Shown: piece after piece, positions 56,452-64,000 of the stretch
Position numbering within the stretch: position 1 is the first letter of the stretch
Layout of the letters: every line of letters starts with the position of its first letter
Source of the DNA: Mesorhizobium sp. ORS 3359
GTDB lineage: Bacteria > Pseudomonadota > Alphaproteobacteria > Rhizobiales > Rhizobiaceae
Length of the DNA stretch: 64,000 nt
Assembly (NCBI GenBank): GCA_000824845.1
Contig: CCNC01000094.1
Coordinates: 239,377 to 303,376 of the forward strand
Direction of reading: 5' to 3'
Notes under the pieces: generated by a model
The model's input: only the letters and a program-made list of their open reading frames with translations
Database searches by the model: none
Told to the model about the DNA's origin: nothing
Program-made: the position numbers and the translations under genes

Positions 56452-56607
56452 ATGCTGATCTACATGCTTGCCACAGCAATGACCATCGTGATGCTCATCG
56501 CGACCGCATTCGGATTGCATCAGGAAGCGGCGCGGGTGCGCGTCAAGGCCAACACCAAGCGGCTCGATGGTTTCGCACATCATCGCAACGTCTACCGTCG
56601 CCACTGA
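56452..56607 (+). CDS. 51-residue single-helix membrane protein
   Basis: A short gene: ATG 56452 after CCAGGAGAACACGCAA (AGGAG at good spacing), stop TGA 56605-56607. The product begins with a hydrophobic helix (MLIYMLATAMTIVMLIATAF) and ends in a basic, His-rich tail (KRLDGFAHHRNVYRRH). No family is recognised. A perfect hairpin follows 16 bases after the stop, supporting a real transcription unit. Confidence 0.7.
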   Translation: MLIYMLATAMTIVMLIATAFGLHQEAARVRVKANTKRLDGFAHHRNVYRRH

Positions 56608-56622
56608 TCCCCGTAATGATCG

Positions 56623-56643
56623 AACCGGCCCAACGGGCCGGTT
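56623..56643. terminator. hairpin between the small ORF and gyrA
   Basis: A perfect 9-bp stem (56623-56631 with 56635-56643) with a 3-base loop, between convergent genes. Neither strand has a long T-run, so it is likely a shared moderate terminator. Confidence 0.65.
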
Positions 56644-56657
56644 GAGCCGGACGAAAA

Positions 56658-59435
56658 CTATTCGCTACCACCCGTATCGTCCGCACCAGCCTCGCTCGAA
56701 GCCACGTCTTCCGCCTCTTCGTCCGACTGCGGCTCCGAAATCCGCTCGACCGACACAACCTTCTCGCCTTCGGCCGTATTGAAGATCGTCACGCCCTTGG
56801 TGGCGCGGCTGGCGAAGCGTATGCCGTTGACCGGCACCCGGATCACCGTGCCGCCGTCCGAAACCAGCATGATCTGATCGTCATTGCCGACCGGGAAGGT
56901 CGCGACCAGGCGGCCGATCTCGGCCGTCTTCGAAACGTCGGTGGCGCGGATGCCCTTGCCGCCGCGCCCCGTCAGGCGGAAGTCGTAGGACGACGAGCGC
57001 TTGCCGTAGCCATATTCGGTCACCGTCAGCACAAGCTGCTCATGCGCCTTGAGGAACTCGTAACGCTCGTCGGAAAGCTCGGCTTCCTCGCCGACCTCCT
57101 CATTGGTGAGCGCGATCTCCTCTTCCTCGCCGGCGACAAGCCGGCGCTCGGCCGCCGCGCGCTTCAGGTAGGCTGCGCGCTCCGCGGGTGACGCATCGAC
57201 ATGCTCGATAATCGACATCGAGATGATGCGGTCGGTTTCGGCCATGCTTATGCCGCGCACGCCGACGGAATTGCGGCTCTGGAAGACGCGCACGTCGGAG
57301 ACCGGGAAACGGATGCACTGGCCGGAATTCGCCGTCAAAAGCACGTCGTCATTGTCGGTGCAGGTCTCGACGCCGAGGATCTCGTCGCCCTCTTCCTCCA
57401 GCTTCATGGCGATCTTGCCATTTCGGTTGACCTGGACGAAGTCGCTGAGCTTGTTGCGGCGCACGGTGCCGCGCGTGGTGGCGAACATCACGTCGAGATC
57501 GCCCCAACTGGTCTCGTCCTCCGGCAGCGGCATGATCGTGGTGATGCGCTCGCCCTGCTCGAGCGGCAGCATATTGATCAGCGCCTTGCCGCGCGATTGC
57601 GGGTTGCCGATCGGCAGCCGCCAGACCTTTTCCTTGTAGACGATGCCGCGCGAGGAGAAGAACAGCACGGGCGTGTGCGTGTTGGCCACGAACAGCCTTG
57701 TGACGAAATCCTCTTCCTTGGTCGACATGCCGGAGCGGCCCTTGCCGCCGCGGCGCTGCGCCCGGTAGAGCGACAGCGGCACCCGCTTGATGTAGCCGGA
57801 ATGGCTGACGGTGACGACCATGTCCTCGCGCTGGATCAGGTCCTCGTCTTCCATGTCCGCCCCGCCCTCGGAGAGCTCGGTGCGGCGCGGCGTGCCGAAC
57901 TCGTCGCGGACCGCGATCAGCTCGTCCTTAACGATCTGCTGGATACGCGCGCGCGACGACAAGATATCAAGGAAATCAATGATCTCGGCGCCGATCTTGT
58001 TCAACTCGTCGGCGATTTCGTCGCGGCCGAGCGCGGTCAGGCGCTGCAGGCGCAGGTCGAGGATGGCGCGCGCCTGTTCCTCGGAGAGATTGTAGGTGCC
58101 GTCCTCGTTGATGCGGTGGCGCGGGTCGTCGATCAGCTTGATCAGCGGCGCGACGTCCTGCGACGGCCAGCGCCGCTCCATCAACTGTTCGCGCGCCGTC
58201 TGCGGATCGGGCGCGGTGCGGATGAGCTTGATCACCTCGTCGATATTGGCGACCGCAATCGCCAGGCCGACAAGGACATGCGCGCGCTCGCGCGCCTTGC
58301 GCAGCAGGTATTTGGTGCGGCGGCTGATCACCTCCTCGCGGAAAGCGACGAAGGCTTTCAGCATGTCGATCAGCGTCATCACCTCCGGCTTGCCGCCATT
58401 GAGCGCCACCATGTTGGCGCCGAACGACGTCTGCAGCGGCGTGAAGCGGTAAAGCTGGTTGAGGATGACGTCGGCGACGGCCTCGCGTTTCAGCTCGATG
58501 ACGACCCGGTAGCCCTGGCGATCGCTCTCGTCGCGAATGTCGGAGATGCCGTCGATGCGCTTCTCGCGCACCAGTTCCGCCATCTTCTCGATCATCGCCG
58601 CCTTGTTCACCTGATAGGGAATCTCGGTGACGACGATGGATTCACGGTCGTTTCCGCGCCTTTCGATCTCGACGCGGCCGCGCATGACAATCGAGCCGCG
58701 GCCGGTTGAATAGGCGCTGTAGATGCCGGAACGGCCAAGCACGATGCCGCCGGTCGGGAAATCCGGGCCGGGCACGATTTCCATCAGTGCCGGCAGGTCG
58801 ATGGCCGGGTTGTCGATGATCGCCATCGCCCCGTTGCACACTTCGGCGAGGTTGTGCGGCGGAATGTTGGTGGCCATGCCGACGGCGATGCCGCCCGAAC
58901 CGTTGACCAGAAGATTGGGGAAGCGCGCCGGCAGCACCTTCGGCTCTTGTTCGGCGCCGTCATAATTGTCCTGGAAATCGACCGTTTCCTTGTCGATATC
59001 CTCAAGGAGCTCATGCGCAACCTTGGTGAGCCGTGACTCGGTGTAGCGCATGGCCGCGGGCGGATCGGCGTCGATGGAGCCGAAATTGCCCTGCCCGTCG
59101 ATCAGCGGCACGCGCAGCGACCAGTCCTGCGCCATGCGAACCAAGGCGTCATAGATCGAGGCGTCGCCATGCGGATGGTATTTACCCATCACGTCGCCGA
59201 CGATGCGCGACGATTTCACATGCTTGCGGTTCCAGTGGTAACCGCCTTCCTGCATGGCGTAGAGGATGCGGCGGTGCACGGGCTTCAGGCCGTCGCGCAC
59301 GTCAGGCAGCGCGCGGCTGACGATCACGCTCATGGCGTAATCGAGATAGGAGCGCTGCATCTCCTCGATGATCGAAATCGGCTCGATGCCGGTGGGGCCG
59401 CCGTCCGGCCCGCGCGGTGTCTTCTGGTCGGTCAA
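56658..59435 (-). CDS. gyrA: DNA gyrase subunit A
   Basis: A 925-residue GyrA that breaks and rejoins DNA to introduce negative supercoils. The catalytic tyrosine is Y131 ([10 protein letters not shown]), the quinolone region is [15 protein letters not shown] and the GyrA box is present as QRRGGKG, which separates it from ParC. The residue equivalent to E. coli Ser83 is Ala92, and Asp87 is Asp96. The CTD ends in an acidic tail ([19 protein letters not shown]). The start is TTG 59435. A candidate promoter lies 37 bases upstream. Confidence 0.97.
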   Translation of the reverse strand: MTDQKTPRGPDGGPTGIEPISIIEEMQRSYLDYAMSVIVSRALPDVRDGLKPVHRRILYAMQEGGYHWNRKHVKSSRIVGDVMGKYHPHGDASIYDALVRMAQDWSLRVPLIDGQGNFGSIDADPPAAMRYTESRLTKVAHELLEDIDKETVDFQDNYDGAEQEPKVLPARFPNLLVNGSGGIAVGMATNIPPHNLAEVCNGAMAIIDNPAIDLPALMEIVPGPDFPTGGIVLGRSGIYSAYSTGRGSIVMRGRVEIERRGNDRESIVVTEIPYQVNKAAMIEKMAELVREKRIDGISDIRDESDRQGYRVVIELKREAVADVILNQLYRFTPLQTSFGANMVALNGGKPEVMTLIDMLKAFVAFREEVISRRTKYLLRKARERAHVLVGLAIAVANIDEVIKLIRTAPDPQTAREQLMERRWPSQDVAPLIKLIDDPRHRINEDGTYNLSEEQARAILDLRLQRLTALGRDEIADELNKIGAEIIDFLDILSSRARIQQIVKDELIAVRDEFGTPRRTELSEGGADMEDEDLIQREDMVVTVSHSGYIKRVPLSLYRAQRRGGKGRSGMSTKEEDFVTRLFVANTHTPVLFFSSRGIVYKEKVWRLPIGNPQSRGKALINMLPLEQGERITTIMPLPEDETSWGDLDVMFATTRGTVRRNKLSDFVQVNRNGKIAMKLEEEGDEILGVETCTDNDDVLLTANSGQCIRFPVSDVRVFQSRNSVGVRGISMAETDRIISMSIIEHVDASPAERAAYLKRAAAERRLVAGEEEEIALTNEEVGEEAELSDERYEFLKAHEQLVLTVTEYGYGKRSSSYDFRLTGRGGKGIRATDVSKTAEIGRLVATFPVGNDDQIMLVSDGGTVIRVPVNGIRFASRATKGVTIFNTAEGEKVVSVERISEPQSDEEAEDVASSEAGADDTGGSE

Positions 59436-59471
59436 ATCAGGTCACAATCCAGTCGGGAATCACTGCACGCT

Positions 59472-59499
59472 TATATAGGAAGCCTTGCCGAAACTCCAA
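59472..59499 (-). promoter_or_regulatory. candidate gyrA promoter
   Basis: Minus-strand TTGGAG (59494-59499) and TATATA (59472-59477), spacer 16 bases. It is the only sigma70-like pair seen between gyrA and the SulP gene. Confidence 0.45.
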
Positions 59500-59608
59500 T
59501 GTCGGCCGGACTTTTCCAGAGACAATTTTGATGGTAATTTCAAATGGATACCGCTGATTGCGACGATATGGCCACCGTCGTTTTCGCCGTCATGCGGCAA
59601 GGTCGGCG

Positions 59609-61339
59609 ATGGATCGGGCAAAAACCGCAACTGCTGTGAAGCTGGCCTCATGGCTGCCCATGCAGGCCCTCAGCGGCTGGAGCGCCAAGGACCTCAACGG
59701 CGATCTGGCGGCCGGCATCACGCTGGCCGCGATCGCCATTCCCGAGCAGATGGCTACGGCGCGCCTTGGCGGTTTCGCGCCGCAGATCGGTTTTTTCACT
59801 TTCGTCGCCGGCTCTGTCGCCTTCGCGCTGCTCGGCGCCAACCGCCAGCTGTCGGCGGGTGCGGATTCCACGATCACGCCCCTGTTCGCCGGCGGTCTGG
59901 CGCTGATCGCCACCTCGGGCTCGCCGCATTACCTGGCACTGGCGGCCATGCTGGCCCTGATGGTGGGGCTGCTGGTGTCGCTCAGCGGCGTCTTCCGTCT
60001 CGGCTGGATCGCCGATCTGCTGTCCGTGCCGGTCACGACCGGTTTCCTCGCCGGCATTTCGGTCCATATCATCTTCTCGCAACTGCCTTCCTTGCTCGGC
60101 CTGCCGGCCGAAAGCGGCGAGACGGTGCGGCGTGTCGGCGAGATAGCCGCCAACATCCACCTCACCAATCCCTGGAGCCTGGCAATCGGCCTCGGTGTCT
60201 TCGCCATCGTCTTCGCCGCCGGACAGGTCAGCGCGCGAATCCCGGCGGCGTTGATCGGCATGGTCCTGGCGACGCTTGGCGTCGTCGCCTTCGATTTGAG
60301 GAACCGTGGCGTCGAGGTGCTCGGCGCCTTGCCGAACGGGTTGCCGGCCCCAGGCGTGCCGACCGCCGACTTCCAGGATGCCCGGGCCCTTGTCCCGCTG
60401 GCGCTGCTGATCGCCATCGTCGTCATGGTGCAGACAGCGGCTACGAGCCGCTCGTTTGCTTCCCAAGACGGTGAAGCGCCAGATGTCAATCGCGACTTTG
60501 TCGGCGTCGGCGCGGGCAGCATCGTGGCCGCCCTGTTCGGCGCCTTTGCCGTCAACGCCAGCCCGCCGCGCACGGCCATCGTCGCCCAGACCGGCGGCCG
60601 CTCGCAGCTGTCGGGCCTGATCGCGGCCGCCATCGTGCTGGCGCTCGGCGCTTTCGGCGGCAGGCTGCTGGCCAATGTACCGCAGGCGGCCCTTGCCGGC
60701 GTGCTGATGTTCGTGGCCCAGCACATCCTGCGCTGGCAGGTGTTCGCCAAGGTCTGGCGCCAGGCGCCGGGCGAGTTCGCGCTGATCCTGATCACCATGA
60801 TCGCCATCGTCGTGCTGCCGATCGAGACCGGCGTCGCGATCGGCATCGGTCTGTCGCTGCTGCACGGCATCTGGGGCTCGACGCGCACCGAGCCGATCGA
60901 GCTGGCACAGGTGCCGGGCACCTCGGTCTGGTGGCCGCCCAGTAGTGCCAGCACGGGCGAGCGGCACGCCGGCGTGCTGGTGGCGGCGTTCCAGGCGCCG
61001 CTTTCCTTCGTCAATGCCGACCGTTTCAAGCGCGGTCTGATCGACCTGATCGACGACAGGAGCGAGGACGTGAAACTGGTGGTGCTGGAGGCCAGCAACA
61101 TCGTCGAGATCGACTATACCGCCGCTCAGGCGCTGATCGACACCATCCGCCATTGTCGCGACAAAGGTGCGGTCTTTGCTATCGCGCGCATGGAATCGCT
61201 GCGCGCCCAGGAAGCGCTGACGCGGTTCGGCATCGCCGACATCGTCGGCACCGAGCGCATATTCCACAGCGTCGACGCGGCGATCAAATCACTTGGTCAA
61301 GGAAAACGGCAGCTCAAGGAACAGGACAGCATGCCATGA
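59609..61339 (+). CDS. SulP-family anion transporter with STAS domain
   Basis: A 576-residue inner-membrane protein. The SulP core begins LNGDLAAGITLAAIAIPEQM and contains FAGGLALIATSGSPHYLALA and NASPPRTAIVAQTGGRSQLS. A C-terminal STAS domain follows (HAGVLVAAFQAPLSFVNADR, LVVLEASNIVEIDYTAAQAL). SulP proteins carry sulfate, bicarbonate or organic anions; the substrate is not readable here. I start at ATG 59609; an in-frame start codon at 59558 lies before it. Confidence 0.9.
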   Translation: MDRAKTATAVKLASWLPMQALSGWSAKDLNGDLAAGITLAAIAIPEQMATARLGGFAPQIGFFTFVAGSVAFALLGANRQLSAGADSTITPLFAGGLALIATSGSPHYLALAAMLALMVGLLVSLSGVFRLGWIADLLSVPVTTGFLAGISVHIIFSQLPSLLGLPAESGETVRRVGEIAANIHLTNPWSLAIGLGVFAIVFAAGQVSARIPAALIGMVLATLGVVAFDLRNRGVEVLGALPNGLPAPGVPTADFQDARALVPLALLIAIVVMVQTAATSRSFASQDGEAPDVNRDFVGVGAGSIVAALFGAFAVNASPPRTAIVAQTGGRSQLSGLIAAAIVLALGAFGGRLLANVPQAALAGVLMFVAQHILRWQVFAKVWRQAPGEFALILITMIAIVVLPIETGVAIGIGLSLLHGIWGSTRTEPIELAQVPGTSVWWPPSSASTGERHAGVLVAAFQAPLSFVNADRFKRGLIDLIDDRSEDVKLVVLEASNIVEIDYTAAQALIDTIRHCRDKGAVFAIARMESLRAQEALTRFGIADIVGTERIFHSVDAAIKSLGQGKRQLKEQDSMP

Positions 61340-61369
61340 TCGACCCCCGACCGGCAGCAGCAGGCTTTT

Positions 61370-62194
61370 TCAGCCAAAGCGCCGGCCGCGATAGGCGCCC
61401 GGCGCCTCTTCCATCTCGCGCCGAAACCGACGGTTGAAGGTCGAGAGATCGTTGAAGCCTGCGTCGAAGGCGATGGCCGAGATCGTTGCATCCGAGCTGC
61501 GCAGGCGCACCGCGGCGCGGTGAAGTCTGGTCCTCAGAAGGAACTGATAGGGCGTCATGCCGGCCACATGCCGGAAGATGCGTAGGAAATGATACGGGCT
61601 CGTCGCCGTGGCGCCGGCAAGCTCGGCCAGCGAGAGCGGCCGCTCGGCGTTGAGCTCGATCAGCCGCACCGCTTCGGCAACGCGTTTCTGGTCGCGGCGG
61701 CTTGGTGTCCGCGCCGCTCTGAAAGAACCGGCGGCAGCCGCGACCACCGCGCCGGCAAGGCGCAGGCCGAGTTCCTCGAACGCCTCGTTGTCGCTCCTTT
61801 CGCGCGCGGCCTCCGCCTCGGCCAGCAAAGGCGCCAGCACCGGCAAGGGCGGCTGGCGCGGATCGGCGAAGCCCAGCCGCTTCGCGCCCGGCAGTTCGGC
61901 CACGACGCACTCCAGATAGGCTGGCGAAAAATGGAAGGAAAGGCAGCGGTCACCGGCGCCGTGCTCGTGCCCGCATTCATAGCAGGCGCCGGGATTTCCG
62001 AGCAGGATGGCACCCGGCGCCAGCATCGCCGTGCCCTGGCGCGTGCGGTAGCGGAAGGTGCCATTGGTTACCGCGGCGACGCAGAAGCTGCGATGCTCCT
62101 CCTCGAACGGCCTGTCGCCCGCGGGGGCGGTACACACCACGTCGGACACCTGCCAGCCAGATCCGGAAGCCAGAGTTCTCTGCGCTGTCGTCAT
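61370..62194 (-). CDS. AraC-family transcriptional regulator
   Basis: A 274-residue regulator with an AraC-type cupin-like N-terminal half (RSFCVAAVTNGTFRYRTRQG, AMLAPGAILLGNPGACYECG) and a C-terminal double helix-turn-helix (LAELAGATATSPYHFLRIFR and ISAIAFDAGFNDLSTFNRRF). The cysteine/histidine stretch YECGHEHGAGDRC might bind a metal or ligand. The ATG 62194 follows CCTTCGGGC. It is divergent from the DUF1579-like gene, which is its most likely target. Confidence 0.9.
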   Translation of the reverse strand: MTTAQRTLASGSGWQVSDVVCTAPAGDRPFEEEHRSFCVAAVTNGTFRYRTRQGTAMLAPGAILLGNPGACYECGHEHGAGDRCLSFHFSPAYLECVVAELPGAKRLGFADPRQPPLPVLAPLLAEAEAARERSDNEAFEELGLRLAGAVVAAAAGSFRAARTPSRRDQKRVAEAVRLIELNAERPLSLAELAGATATSPYHFLRIFRHVAGMTPYQFLLRTRLHRAAVRLRSSDATISAIAFDAGFNDLSTFNRRFRREMEEAPGAYRGRRFG

Positions 62195-62279
62195 GCCCGA
62201 AGGATAGCAATTTTTCCCAAGCGACGAACCCCCGCCTGCCCCTATTGCTTGCCCTCTCCTGACAAACGAGACAGCAACC

Positions 62280-62810
62280 ATGACCAATCCCTTTGCCGAA
62301 GCCTTGCACAGCGACGGCCCCATTCCGGATCTCGCCGAAAAGCTGAAGCTCTACGGCCGCTTCATCGGCGCCTGGACTTTCGACGCCACGCGCATTCTCG
62401 AGGACGGCACAAGACTCACCGGTCGCGGCGAGGTGCATTTCGGCTGGGTTCTGGAAGGCAGGGCCGTGCAGGACGTCTGGATACTGCCCGCCCGCGACGC
62501 AGGTCCCTCCCCGTCGCTCGGACCGTGGACCTTCTACGGCACGACATTGCGTGTCTACGATCCCGGCGCCGACGCCTGGCACATATTCTGGAGCGACCCG
62601 CGCAATCAGCACTACAGCCGGCAGCTCGGCCGCGCCGAGGGCGACACGATCGTGCAGGTCGGCGCCGACGGAACCGGCGCGTCGGTACGTTGGAGCTTTT
62701 CGCGCATCACCGAAAACTCGTTCCGCTGGCTGGGCGAGCGCTCGCATGATGGCGGCGCGACCTGGCGCATGGAGGTTGAGTTCCTGGCCCGGCGGGTGGG
62801 TGAGAGCTGA
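62280..62810 (+). CDS. DUF1579-like protein
   Basis: A 176-residue soluble protein reading as a beta-barrel: LYGRFIGAWTFDATRILEDG, EVHFGWVLEGRAVQDVWILP, GTTLRVYDPGADAWHIFWSD and WLGERSHDGGATWRMEVEFL. This pattern resembles DUF1579, lipocalin/nitrobindin-like proteins of unknown role. Start ATG 62280, divergent from the AraC-family gene with 85 bases between, suggesting it is controlled by it. Confidence 0.75.
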   Translation: MTNPFAEALHSDGPIPDLAEKLKLYGRFIGAWTFDATRILEDGTRLTGRGEVHFGWVLEGRAVQDVWILPARDAGPSPSLGPWTFYGTTLRVYDPGADAWHIFWSDPRNQHYSRQLGRAEGDTIVQVGADGTGASVRWSFSRITENSFRWLGERSHDGGATWRMEVEFLARRVGES

Positions 62811-62972
62811 TGGCTGTCGAAGATCGCAGCGGCACAAAACAAGAGCCGTAGCGATCCTTCGCGCCTGCCTTCACAGTTTCGCGCGCAGCATTCCCCTCCC
62901 GCCTGTTTCCACCGCCCGAGCTTTGCTTTACCAATTGCGGAGGCTGGGCTTCGCCTGGCGGGAGGGCCACCG

Positions 62973-63602
62973 ATGCCGAGTTTCGACAGCCTGTTCAACG
63001 CCTTCGTCACCATACTGGTGACCATCGACCCGCCGGGGCTGGCGCCGCTCTTCCTCGCGGTGACGCGCGGCATGAACCGCGAGGAGCGTCAGCAGGTCTC
63101 GGTGCGCGCCTCGGTGATCGGCTTCCTGGTGATGGCGCTGTTCGCGATTGCCGGCGCCTCGATCCTGTCGGTGTTCGGCATCACACTGCCGGCCTTCCGC
63201 GTCGCCGGCGGCTTTCTCTTGTTCTTCATCGCCTTCGAAATGGTGTTCGAGCGCCGCCAGGATCGCAAGGAGAAGATCGGCGACGTCGCCATCACCAAGG
63301 ACATGATCCACAACATCGCCGCCTTCCCGCTGGCGATCCCGCTGATCGCCGGCCCCGGCGCGATCTCGGCGACGGTGCTGTTGTCGGGACATTTTGAAGG
63401 CTTTGCCGCTCAAGCCGCGCTGGTCGGCATCATCTTCCTCTGCCTCGTCATCACCTATCTGGTGTTCGTGCTGTCGGAACGCATCGACCGCATCCTCGGC
63501 CAGACCGGCCGCTCGATCCTGACCAGGTTGCTCGGTGTGATCCTGGCGGCCTTGGCGGTCCAGTTCGTGGCCGACGGCGTCAGGGCGCTGATGGCAGCCT
63601 AA
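62973..63602 (+). CDS. MarC-family inner-membrane protein
   Basis: A 209-residue six-helix membrane protein of the MarC/UPF0056 family: VTILVTIDPPGLAPLFLAVT near the N-terminus, AFRVAGGFLLFFIAFEMVFE, NIAAFPLAIPLIAGPGAISA and a last helix LLGVILAALAVQFVADGV. Despite the name, MarC proteins are not established as antibiotic exporters. Start ATG 62973. It converges on the OsmC gene; a 6-bp hairpin (63605-63619) lies just past its stop. Confidence 0.92.
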   Translation: MPSFDSLFNAFVTILVTIDPPGLAPLFLAVTRGMNREERQQVSVRASVIGFLVMALFAIAGASILSVFGITLPAFRVAGGFLLFFIAFEMVFERRQDRKEKIGDVAITKDMIHNIAAFPLAIPLIAGPGAISATVLLSGHFEGFAAQAALVGIIFLCLVITYLVFVLSERIDRILGQTGRSILTRLLGVILAALAVQFVADGVRALMAA

Positions 63603-63620
63603 GCGGCTGCGAAGCAGCCA

Positions 63621-63644
63621 CCTACTGCCCTACTGCCCTACTGC
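63621..63644. repeat. three tandem copies of CCTACTGC
   Basis: CCTACTGC repeats three times without interruption (63621-63644), overlapping the OsmC stop codon. Complement GCAGTAGG resembles the TAGCGAGTAGGGA unit of the element at 47.2-47.7 kb, but the resemblance is short. Confidence 0.7.
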
Positions 63645-64000
63645 GCCCCCGTCTCGACCACCTCGAAATCATGCGTGATCGTCGCCGTCTTTGCCATCAT
63701 CGCGCTGGCCGAGCAATATTTCTCGATCGAGAGGTCGATCGCGCGCTTCACCTTGTCATGCGAGAGCGCGCGGCCCTTGACGATGAAATGCATGTGGATG
63801 CGGGTGAACACTTTGGGGTCGGTCTCGGCCCGGTCGGCGTCGAGCTCGACCACGCAATCCTCGATCGCCTCGCGGCCTTTCTCGAGGATGTGCACGACGT
63901 CAAAGGCCGAGCAGCCGCCGGTGCCGATCAGCACCAGTTCCATCGGGCTCGGCCCAGGCGTCTTGCCATCCGGCCCATGCGCCGTGCCCAGCACGACCTT
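63638..64000 (-). CDS. OsmC-family protein (N-terminus outside window)
   Basis: The C-terminal ~120 residues of an OsmC-family protein; the frame remains open to the window edge (KVVLGTAHGP...), so the start lies beyond. OsmC proteins reduce organic hydroperoxides with a two-cysteine pair. The segment ELVLIGTGGCSAFDVVHILE holds the first cysteine and SIEKYCSASAMM the second, in the usual places, so the active pair looks intact. The stop is inside the CCTACTGC repeat. Confidence 0.9.
   Translation of the reverse strand, partial: KVVLGTAHGPDGKTPGPSPMELVLIGTGGCSAFDVVHILEKGREAIEDCVVELDADRAETDPKVFTRIHMHFIVKGRALSHDKVKRAIDLSIEKYCSASAMMAKTATITHDFEVVETGAQ

Noticed and set aside
57201..58709. 502-codon plus-strand open frame
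   Set aside because: Antisense to gyrA. Same codon artefact; the true gene is unmistakable.
63601..63650. part of a second IVS-like element at the right edge
   Set aside because: Only the short GCAGTAGG resemblance supports it; no four-helix-bundle gene or partner inverted repeat is in the window.

Overview
The window is one contiguous piece of a GC-rich alphaproteobacterial chromosome, most likely Mesorhizobium or a close relative in the Hyphomicrobiales. The evidence is gene content and order: rpsB-tsf; clpS-clpA with a phasin upstream; an EipB (DUF1849) envelope protein; a BA14K protein; gatC-gatA; pyrB followed by a pyrC-like gene; a full glycerol ABC-transport operon of the rhizobial glpDSTPQUV type; and palindromic intergenic repeats of the rhizobial RPE type. 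It is mostly core genome. There is no prophage, CRISPR array, rRNA operon or classical insertion sequence.

Layout. 1-9.3 kb: LysR fragment, tsf, rpsB with promoter and structured leader, a LysE exporter with a DUF4031 gene, EipB, RidA, a glycerophosphodiesterase, a FemAB/GNAT-like protein, a HIT protein, azlCD and a chloramphenicol-phosphotransferase-like kinase. 9.3-12.9 kb: clpS-clpA and a phasin whose promoter carries two PhaR-type sites. 13-19.2 kb: a penicillin-binding D,D-carboxypeptidase with a SPOR domain, a J-like protein, DUF1489, a truncated HicB, sdaA, DUF599 and YdcF. 19.2-25.6 kb: gatC-GNAT-gatA, a metallo-hydrolase, ruvX, two small membrane proteins and an AidB-like flavoprotein. 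25.7-31.6 kb: pyrB-pyrC', plsY-dprA, a histidine-rich membrane protein and tRNA-Lys(TTT). 31.8-43.1 kb: BA14K, a frameshifted gene, then glycerol uptake and catabolism (glpR, glpD, glpSTPQUV, glpK). 43.2-49.1 kb: a PLP decarboxylase and the Anbu operon (ATP-grasp ligase, alpha-E protein, transglutaminase-like protease, Anbu proteasome-like subunit). 49.2-64 kb: a stand-alone RAM domain, DUF4864, an SDR, queA-tgt, two cyclophilins, coaD, gyrA, a SulP transporter, an AraC regulator, MarC and a partial OsmC.

How the genes work together. In the glp block glycerol enters through a two-ATPase, two-permease ABC importer, is phosphorylated by GlpK and oxidised by GlpD under the DeoR-type repressor GlpR. 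The two ATPases have complementary degenerate motifs, which predicts one working and one dead ATP site. In the Anbu block a ligase, a helical partner, a cysteine peptidase and a proteasome-like Ntn peptidase are encoded together, suggesting synthesis and turnover of a peptide or tag.

Main points of interest: an IVS-like, inverted-repeat-flanked element with a decayed four-helix-bundle gene wedged exactly between two Anbu-operon genes; the asymmetric GlpS/GlpT ATPases; a catalytically dead PyrC paired with PyrB; several enzymes lacking signature residues (a Tgt without two zinc cysteines, an SDR with Ser for the catalytic Lys, a J-domain without HPD); a PhaR operator pair at the phasin promoter; and an uncharacterised membrane protein with intramembrane histidine motifs. 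All family assignments are by reading the sequence; no database search was run.
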